Assembly (NCBI GenBank): GCA_014529385.2
Contig: CM043957.1
Coordinates: forward strand, 84,117,381-84,181,380
Source: Adiantum capillus-veneris
Lineage: Eukaryota > Streptophyta > Polypodiopsida > Polypodiales > Pteridaceae
Direction of reading: 5' to 3'
DNA length: 64,000 bases
A program made the position numbers and the translations under genes. Under the pieces are notes generated by a model that was not told the DNA's origin, ran no database searches, and was given only the letters and a program-made list of their open reading frames with translations. Within the stretch, counting starts at the first letter, position 1. The number at the start of each line of letters is the position of its first letter. This document shows positions 57,801-64,000 of the stretch, piece by piece.

Positions 57801-58400
57801 GACAAGTGTAGCTTCCCATTAAATTGATGTTTGCATCATATATCCCATTATGTGTTTCTCCAAAGGACTACAAACCCAAATTCTATGGCAACTTTTTGGG
57901 TAGATACCATAGCACTAATTTGTGTATCTTGTTCATTTAAAGAACAAATTGACTCTAATCTATCCCAAGCGCCTGATATTTCCTTAGGTTAGATTGAGGT
58001 GCCAACTTAAAGTACCACAATGTGGAGCCCCTAGCATCATGATTCTTGAACTTTCACACACTTCTATACTTTAACATGACATTCCTAGGTGGGTAATTCT
58101 CCATCTAAGCTTCACTTTGAGGGTCTTAAGCCAATTAGGGTATATTGAATCTTTTGCATATCTATTTTCAATTGTATTAGAAAACTTGAGAGTTTTCTCT
58201 TGATTCAATCTAACCCACCCATAGAACTAGTTAGAGCATAAGTAAGCCGCTAGTACCCTTCATAACTATCAATTAGTGGAGCAAAAAAAACCCCATAGTT
58301 TTGGGCTCCTTTGAGGTCTACCTATTTTGTGATAGCCATCTTGCCCTTGGTATCTATATCTGAGCCCGAGTTTGGTTTAAAGACGAATGTTGGGTTTGGG
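54880..58400 (-). pseudogene. Decayed minus-strand coding region of unknown family
   Basis: Several minus-strand blocks look coding: one of about 70 codons at about 57080-57290 (contains TDRYTLPHSRVVDAM), one near 55400-55500 (MEQELAREAAQKSKTFID), one near 55200-55300 (ETIRVAIMTFKGLLDLA) and one near 54900-54960 (YKRVIGIPRLRLQDVMHD). They are separated by stops and frame changes. Open plus-strand frames here (such as 55989-56498) are hydrophobic shadows of this strand. I recognise no family; a long retroelement or virus-like protein is possible. Confidence 0.45.
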
Positions 58401-59036
58401 GATCACAAATGTCCACAAATGTTTTTGCAATGACCCTTAGGCCCGGTTCAAACGACCGACAAAAGAAAAATGGTTATTCACTGTCGCCAACAAGATCTTT
58501 TCACAAAATGTAGAGGTAGAGGCAGCATGGAGAGGGCACACACATGGTTATGTGTTGCGCCAAGCAAACGTATAGGCATAGGAAATTGGATACAGATAAC
58601 GGACCTTGCAATGTTGTCGAGTTGGAGTCGTGCTTTTAGCTCTTTATCTGATCCGTAGTAAGAAGCTATGGTGAGGTCATGTTTAACGCGAGCTTTATAA
58701 GTGCCCTTGGCGGGCCTAATGCCAACGACTGCGAGATTTAGGGCTTCGCCAAAGACTATTTGTAGACGGAGATGAAGATGTTGATGATGTTGGCATGTTC
58801 AATGTCTTCGCGATAGTGCAGACGGGCGGAGATGAGCTGGAGGGTAGGGACGTATGGTATGATGTTGGAGGGAAACAACAGAGTTTGAATCGATTGCATG
58901 ACCATCTCATCAGAGGGCAAGCAGGACAAGAAGAGCACGCAGACGCCAATTGGAAGTAGTATGTAGGAGTGCAAGGGCCTCACACGGGTGCTTTGCAATT
59001 CGACCTCTTCAAGGAAGGCACAATAGTGCTTCTCTA

Positions 59037-59144
59037 TCTATACTAATAGATAAAGGGGGAGGAGATTCCGGCTCCCCCCCCCCTGACACACGTCAAATGG
59101 AGATCCATCCACTAGTGTCGCCTGCAGGCCCTGGCAACACAGTG

Positions 59145-59197
<53 letters not shown>

Positions 59198-59219
59198 GCT
59201 TCGCCGCCGGCTACACTAG
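59037..59219 (+). mobile_element. Putative 183-bp non-autonomous Helitron
   Basis: The 5' end TCTATACTAATAGA fits the plant Helitron consensus TCTMTAYTAMYHNW. The 3' end is CTAG, preceded by a hairpin GGCGGC-TTC-GCCGCC (59194-59208) ending 7 bases before CTAG. The flanks are A (59036) and T (59220), as expected for insertion between A and T without target duplication. The interior has a C10 run, no coding and an (AG)22 tract. Removing it rejoins an open minus-strand frame exactly. Confidence 0.8.
59151..59194. repeat. AG microsatellite within the Helitron
   Basis: About 22 AG units ending at the 3' hairpin. It creates open Arg-Glu and Ser-Leu repeat frames that are not genes. Confidence 0.95.
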
Positions 59220-60038
59220 TTGGAATAATAGTGGGACTGATCTGATTAGGATCAGGTGCATTGACGTTGTTTGCAGCTCTTGCTCTGAAGAAGGACGTGG
59301 TCATGGCGCTGATGCAGTGGACGTAGAGCTGCCCTGCATCGGGGTCCGTGAGCGGCATCGAGATGCAAATGCTATGGCTACCTGTTTCCTCGTGAATCAA
59401 CGGTTGGCTGTTGACATGACCCGACCTCATGAAGCGCCCACGGACCGGAGAGCTTGCAAGCAAAGAAGGCAGAGGCATCCCTTTTTGGGTGCTCCTCCTG
59501 ACTAGGTGATCGTGGACCGTGTTGCTTGGGGTGGCTTTTCTGGACTAGTGGCTGCTCGGAACTCCCTGTGGTGATGGCTGCTTCTGGTTCGTAGTCTTTG
59601 TATGCGGCTATCAACTTGGGTTTGGACCTCTAGATCTGCCTGAGATAAAATCCTCAGGAAGTTTTTCATCGCTGCAGCGCGAGTGAAAAAAGCAGGCTCT
59701 GTACGAGGCCATACCTATGCTCGTAAGCAAAGATAGGTGACCGATATCCTTGCTTTGCATCTATTGAGAATAGTCCAAGGCTTCATGGCTTGCCACATTT
59801 GTCGACCACGACTCTTTCAGTGCTGTTTTTGGTTTTTTGATGATGCTGTTTGCCTCTAGCGAAATGGTGTTTGATGGGTAATTTCTTGTTGTCCAGGTAG
59901 ATGTTTTGATGGGGAAGAGATTTCAGCAACATCCACAAATTTCGATAAATCAATAGGGCTTATTGGATTGCTTAGGAGAAGTCGCAAAAGACCATCTGAC
60001 ATTACAACCCTTTGTAGAATCATTGATGTTCTAGGCAA

Positions 60039-60811
60039 TTGACATATGTTTAAGGCTACTCTTAGTAGTTGACATCGGTTAAAGAATCCATGCTAATGTT
60101 GGCGCACCTGCAAGGTGATGTTGATGACAATATACTGTTGTTGACATCACACGACCAAGAGGACACACGCATCCAATTGTCGCTTTTCTCTGATCATAAT
60201 TGAAGCACCGACCATGACCACCAATACCAAGGCTTAAGCAAAGACAACTAGTGAATGTGATGATAATGGTAGCTCCACATGGTCTTTCAACACTATTATA
60301 GCTTTTTCGTCGATGCAGCATCACTATTGTTTTGGTGCTTGCCTTCTGATTCGAGTAAAAGGCAATGGCCTAGATGTTGCCAAGCGGCTTAACTGAGCGT
60401 CTTAGGCTCACCAAGTAATAATGGTGCACATCAGAGATATGGAGCTAAAGTTTCAGCTACGACCTTGGGAGCTGTCCTATCTCAGGCGTAGACTGGCCCT
60501 CCTCCCTGACTCTCTCAGATGGCTCTTGAACTGCTCCCCCTCCCTCTCTCTCTCTCAAAGGGATATTGTGGCCAGGAGGTTTCTCTCTCCTTCACCCTTA
60601 AGTCTACCCCAAACCCATCTCCCCACCCATTCACGTCATTCTCAATAAGAGATGGGGGCTTTCTTTGGATAGGAAACAATGGATGTTCAAATTCAAAACT
60701 CTCTCGGACCAGACATGCTCTCCCAAGAGAGCTGCTCTTCTTTGGCTCCTTCTCTACAAAGCTATATAGTCAGGTCAAAGGCTGGCGCGGGTCGAGCTCT
60801 CATTAGGATTG
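60039..60811. other. Unassigned stretch before last Copia
   Basis: No supported gene. A CTCTCTCTCTC-type patch lies near 60545. The plus-strand frames at 60421-60806 are low-complexity Ser/Leu/Pro and not convincing. No target duplication can be tested because the right end of the next element is outside. Confidence 0.5.
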
Positions 60812-61005
60812 TGTTGGGGTAAAGCCCCATGTGGCCGGTCAGGCCAGGTGCCCGCCCACTATACTTATTCATTATGTACATAATAGAGTAAGGGGGCTCA
60901 CATGTAAAGAGTGAGTTTTAACCCCTGCAAACACAAGGTCTCCTCCTCTCCTCTCTTCTCCATCACTGCACACACACTCACACACGCTCCCGCTCGCGCA
61001 CTTCA
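60812..61005 (+). repeat. Copia 5' LTR (194 bp)
   Basis: It starts TGTTGGGGTAAAGCCC and ends CGCGCACTTCA, two bases before the primer site. Start and end resemble the LTR at 39448-39635 (TGTTGGGGTATAAAGCCC, CTCCTT), but the middle differs, so it is a related subfamily. Confidence 0.92.
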
Positions 61006-61007
61006 AC

Positions 61008-61019
61008 TGGTATCAGAGC
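61008..61019 (+). other. tRNA-Met primer binding site
   Basis: TGGTATCAGAGC, the usual plant initiator-tRNA-Met complement, two bases after the LTR. Confidence 0.93.
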
Positions 61020-62567
61020 ACAGGGATTGGGAACACCATTGGAGCTCAGCAGGGAAGCATGTAGAGAAGTAGCAAAAACTACAACACGTTTTTGCAGATC
61101 TGTTTTGGCCTACCAAAACGTCTTCATTCAAGCCAATTCCCGCGATTTCTAACCGGTTTTTTATCCTCTTTAACTTTGCAGAAGAAAGTTTTCTCAAAAT
61201 CTTTTACCAATTTTGAGATACCGTCACTCAGACTGCCTGCACGTCTAGGGTACACAGGTACAGATTTTTACAGATCTGTTTTGACCTATATAAACGGCAC
61301 ATTTCTGATCCATTCCCTCTACTCCCAACCGTTTTCGCGTGGTCTACAACTTTGCAGAAGAAAGTTTCTACAAATTCTGAGCGGTTTGGAAGATATGGGC
61401 TGACAGGCTGCAGGGTATTCGAAAGGTTGAAGATTATGTATGCATATTGTGGTGATTTGCTACATTCAGAGAGCTCGGATTGAGCTTTTGACATTCTCTT
61501 GTTTTGCACATTGATGTTTTGCTCTCAGTGAAGAGAGTGTGGGTTGATATTTTCAACACATTTATGCGCACATATTGAGAACAGTTCGTGGATGTATGCA
61601 TTCTTGTGGACTCTCAGGTTCGAGAGTGGTTTCATCACAGGTTATGTGCATTGACTTATGCGATTGAGCATATTTCGAAAAGTGTGGTGCATAGATTTGG
61701 AGAGAGTTTTGCAAGCATTTATAGCATGATTGTGAGCTGAATTTTCAGCTAATTTGGATGCTGTTTGATACACATTTGGTACATGCTTGATGCTCGTTTC
61801 TATTGCCATGTGGATGCACATGATGTGCGTTTTTCGGCGGATGGTATTCTTCGCCTTGCAATGGTATATGTGGGCTGATTTTCAGCTATTTTGAGCATCA
61901 ATTTGTGTCACATTTTGGTTGGCTTGCATCCAAGTTTATGCTAGTTGTGCTTCGCTTGTAGCGTGCTGTTGATGCACTTTGTGTTTCGGATTACAGGATT
62001 GTTTTTCAAGTTTAAGGAGTTGAGACTTTTGGGTAGCTCATGTATACTTGAGTGCGGATTTTGCGTATGATTTGCTCGTGGTTTTGAGCATGTCTATGGC
62101 ATGTATGGTTATTATAGTTAGATAGCCAAATACTGTCGAAACTCTGCCGGATTTTTCTTGCGAGTTTATTTGTTTATGCGCATGGTTTGCAATCGTGTTT
62201 TGATTGCATTTGACACTCAGTGGTTGCTTTGCCATAGTGTTTTGGCATCACATTGTGAGAGTGTTTGCTCACCGGATTATGTCATTTGACATACATGTGG
62301 TAATCTCTTCAAGAGGGAGATTGTTGATGATAGTTTCATCGATTACCACATAGTGCTCTTGGATTAGAGTGGATGTTTTGACATCATTTGAGCAGTTTTG
62401 CTCACTTTGTTGCGCTACATTGATCGCCATATTTGCTGATTGTACTTCTCTTAGACAACTTATGCCAGCTTATGTTGTATTTTGACAGTACTTGGTGTAT
62501 GAGTTAGCCAGGCTTTGGCTATTGTCAGTTGACCGATTTGAGCTTGGTCTTGTCACAGGTTATCGAC
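61020..62567 (+). other. Copia leader with diverged tandem repeat
   Basis: About 1.55 kb without coding signal. Two diverged units of about 176 bp (from 61095 and from 61271) both start CAGATCTGTTTT and share AACTTTGCAGAAGAAAGTTT. The rest is GT-rich, with recurring GCTGATTTTCAGCT-like inverted motifs near 61740 and 61875. Confidence 0.8.
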
Positions 62568-63518
62568 ATGGATTTGGCATGTACATCATTGTCAGGGTTT
62601 GTGCTTTTCCATACAAAGTTTGATGGTTCAAACTTTGAGCATTGGAAAGCAGGTATGCATGATGCATTGACTCAGTTGGGCCAAGTGTTGCCACTATAGG
62701 GCATGGATGCTAGGCCAGAGTCTATGACTAACAATGAGTGGGAGGACTTGGATGAGCTTGCACGTTCGACGATCATGTTACACCTTGGTAAGTCTGTCTA
62801 TCGCATTGGGTTGGATGCATGTACAACTAGAGAGTTATGGCAAAGATTGTGCAATGCTTTTGGCACAAACGAGTCTAGAGAGATGTCTACAGTCAAAGGA
62901 CGATCTTGTAGACATAGAGATGTTGTGTGTTGGCATTGTGGTCATACAGGGCATGTACGTAGGCGTTGTTTTCGGCGGATGAGACAATGTAGGAGACATC
63001 ACAGGAGGGATGCTACCACTTTGGATGATGTGGGAGTAGATGTAGCGTATGTGGCTATGCATGACGGAGATGTCGACTTTGCTTCTATGTTTACTCTTGA
63101 CTTTCTTATGTCGGTTTTTGACGACACATTACCTTCGCATTGGATACTAGATGGGAGTGCTAGGTTTCACATCACGCCGAGTCGTGAGTGGTTTAGCACA
63201 TATGCTAGTGGTATGCTTGGACACGTGTGTCTAGCTGATGGTTCAGTGCATGACATAGTTGATGCAGGAGATGTCAGACTATCATTGCCGAGTGGTGCAT
63301 CATATGTGTTGCGAGATGTACGCCATGTGCCAGGTTTGACACAAAGCTTGATCTCTATGAGTCACTTACGAGACAGTGGATGCCAGGTAGTGCTGTATGA
63401 GCACAGTTTTCGATTGCATCGTGGACAGCTAGTCATATCTAGAGGTGCTAGTGTTGGCACAATTCATGCGATGCGAGTACGTCATGTGCAAGACGGCACA
63501 GTTTTCGTGAATACGTAG
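62568..63518 (+). pseudogene. Copia gag-protease, deleted
   Basis: It starts MDLACTSLSGFVLFHTKFDG at 62568 and has a stop at 62697-62699. The frame then stays open to 63518 with the gag block NNEWEDLDELARSTIMLHLG, a zinc knuckle CWHCGHTGHVRRRC (about 62929) and a protease region HWILDGSARFHITPSREWF (about 63139) where the usual D-S-G-A is D-G-S-A. The segment between NAFGTNES and the knuckle is far shorter than in the relative at 40751, so the gag middle is deleted. Confidence 0.88.
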
Positions 63519-64000
63519 CCATGCAGAGAGATGAAGCATGTCTCCTTTGTGGATAGGTTGCATGATGCTCCAGTTTGTGAGCATGTTGAGCCAGTTGTGC
63601 AGACAGTTGTGCAGTAGGGCATGTCATTTGTGGATACGATGACGGATATGGATGTCTTGAGTGCTGAGGATTCAGCCGTGATTCAGTCATTCATGGATAT
63701 GCTTAGGCCAGAGGCTGATGTAAGGCGTTGCTCTTACCACACAGGGTTCAGGACAGACATATGCTCTTGGTGCGCATGTGACATGCAATGGACACGAGGA
63801 TGGATTCCAGGGATCGGAGTTCGGGTGTCAGGGTGATTTCCATGAGTAGAGTTCTGAGCCAGGTTTGACTGAGATGGTCAAATTGGCAGATATTGCTAGG
63901 ATTGCATCAGCATTCGGGAGTCTCATGTACGAGGTACTCATCTCGAGACCCGAGATTGCATTTGCAGTAGGTGCATTTGTAGTGGGAGCAGTTAGTCGTG
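63519..64000 (+). pseudogene. Copia pol remnants after deletion
   Basis: A short stretch continuing from protease is followed, at about 63895-64000, by an RT/RNase H linker block FGSLMYEVLISRPEIAFAVG, which normally lies about 2.5 kb further on. A small internal duplication (TTTGCAGTAGGTGCATTTGTAG) is at the window edge. Integrase and the RT core are missing. Confidence 0.8.

Larger units (their letters stand above)
58470..60038 (-). pseudogene. Intronless unknown pseudogene, split by mini-Helitron
   Basis: A minus-strand coding trail runs from a Met at 60036-60038 to about 58470. Blocks: SDGLLRLLLSNPISPIDLSK (59900-60030), AAMKNFLRILSQADLEV (about 59640-59700), IAAYKDYEPEAAITTG (about 59570-59610), MPLTDPDAGQLYVHCISAMT (about 59290-59360), FLEEVELQSTRVRPLHSYIL (about 58950-59010), IIPYVPTLQLISARLHYRED (about 58810-58870) and DLTIASYYGSDKELKARL (about 58630-58680). 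No intron signals were needed, only frameshifts. Skipping 59037-59219 keeps the frame open across the gap. Family unknown; a retrocopied gene or an old integrated virus-like gene are both possible. Confidence 0.6.
60812..64000 (+). mobile_element. Copia element, 5' part with internal deletions
   Basis: 5' LTR 60812-61005, primer site 61008-61019, leader to 62567, then gag and protease pieces and an RT/RNase H linker piece at the window edge. Gag lacks most of its middle, and integrase plus most of RT are missing between about 63520 and 63880. It is a deletion derivative, in the same broad group as the Copia at 39448-53571 by LTR similarity. Confidence 0.87.

Noticed and set aside
59038-59219. 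Open frames of Arg-Glu or Ser-Leu repeats
   Set aside because: They are read-through of the AG microsatellite within the putative Helitron.
60421-60806. Possible small host gene upstream of the last Copia
   Set aside because: Two overlapping low-complexity frames with no motif, no conserved copy and no splice structure; too weak to call.

Overview
This window is nuclear DNA of a land plant, and almost all of it is nested LTR retrotransposons. The plant signals are the LTR families themselves: Ty1/Copia and chromodomain Ty3/Gypsy elements primed by the plant initiator-tRNA-Met complement TGGTATCAGAGC, and a non-coding element primed by the tRNA-Asp complement TGGCGCCGTTGCCGGGGA. The AT-rich spacers and a small plant-type Helitron agree with this. 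I cannot name the species. A large-genome fern, lycophyte, gymnosperm or similar would fit. There is no convincing intact host gene, rRNA, tRNA or CRISPR array. Every retroelement reading frame is broken by stops, frameshifts or deletions. Base-level similarities below were judged by eye, not computed.

Region 1 (1-26765) is a tandem array of one minus-strand chromovirus (Ty3/Gypsy). Two 1.6-1.7 kb LTRs (6738-8334 and 25078-26765) are visible. The DNA left of the first LTR (1-6737) repeats the DNA left of the second (18154-25077), an offset of about 18.34 kb. Inside the chromovirus leader sits an 11.1 kb plus-strand composite element (13658-24787) with 0.97 kb LTRs, a tRNA-Asp primer site and a 5-bp target duplication (AAATA/GAATA). 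Its interior carries a 5'-truncated Copia element with its 3' LTR, followed by an antisense piece of what looks like a host gene (exon with 5' UTR and splice donor). The right half of the same composite, at the same insertion point, forms positions 1-6458. A second Copia 5' end is inserted in the first chromovirus LTR.

Region 2 (26766-39447 plus 53572-53779) holds an old plus-strand Gypsy remnant, an unassigned stretch, and a second copy of the chromovirus family. In that copy an LTR (31239-32896) again has element leader on its left and element 3' end on its right. Its other LTR (from 38364) is split by Region 3.

Region 3 (39448-53571) is an aberrant 14.1 kb Copia insertion flanked by a CTTAT duplication. 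Two partial Copia genomes lie head-to-tail on the plus strand, while the terminal LTR sequences lie on the minus strand. A 5.4 kb non-coding LTR element (45593-50981, duplication GTAAT) has since inserted into the second Copia copy. It is the short, cargo-free relative of the composite in Region 1.

Region 4 (53780-64000) has decayed minus-strand coding remnants of unknown family (about 54880-58400). Next is an intronless minus-strand pseudogene (about 58470-60038) whose frame is interrupted by a 183-bp putative mini-Helitron (59037-59219). The window ends in the 5' LTR, leader and deleted gag-pol of another Copia element (60812 to the end). The likely order of events is: chromovirus insertion, composite insertion, LTR-LTR unequal recombination, the later Copia insertion into an LTR, and, most recently, the 5.4 kb non-coding element.
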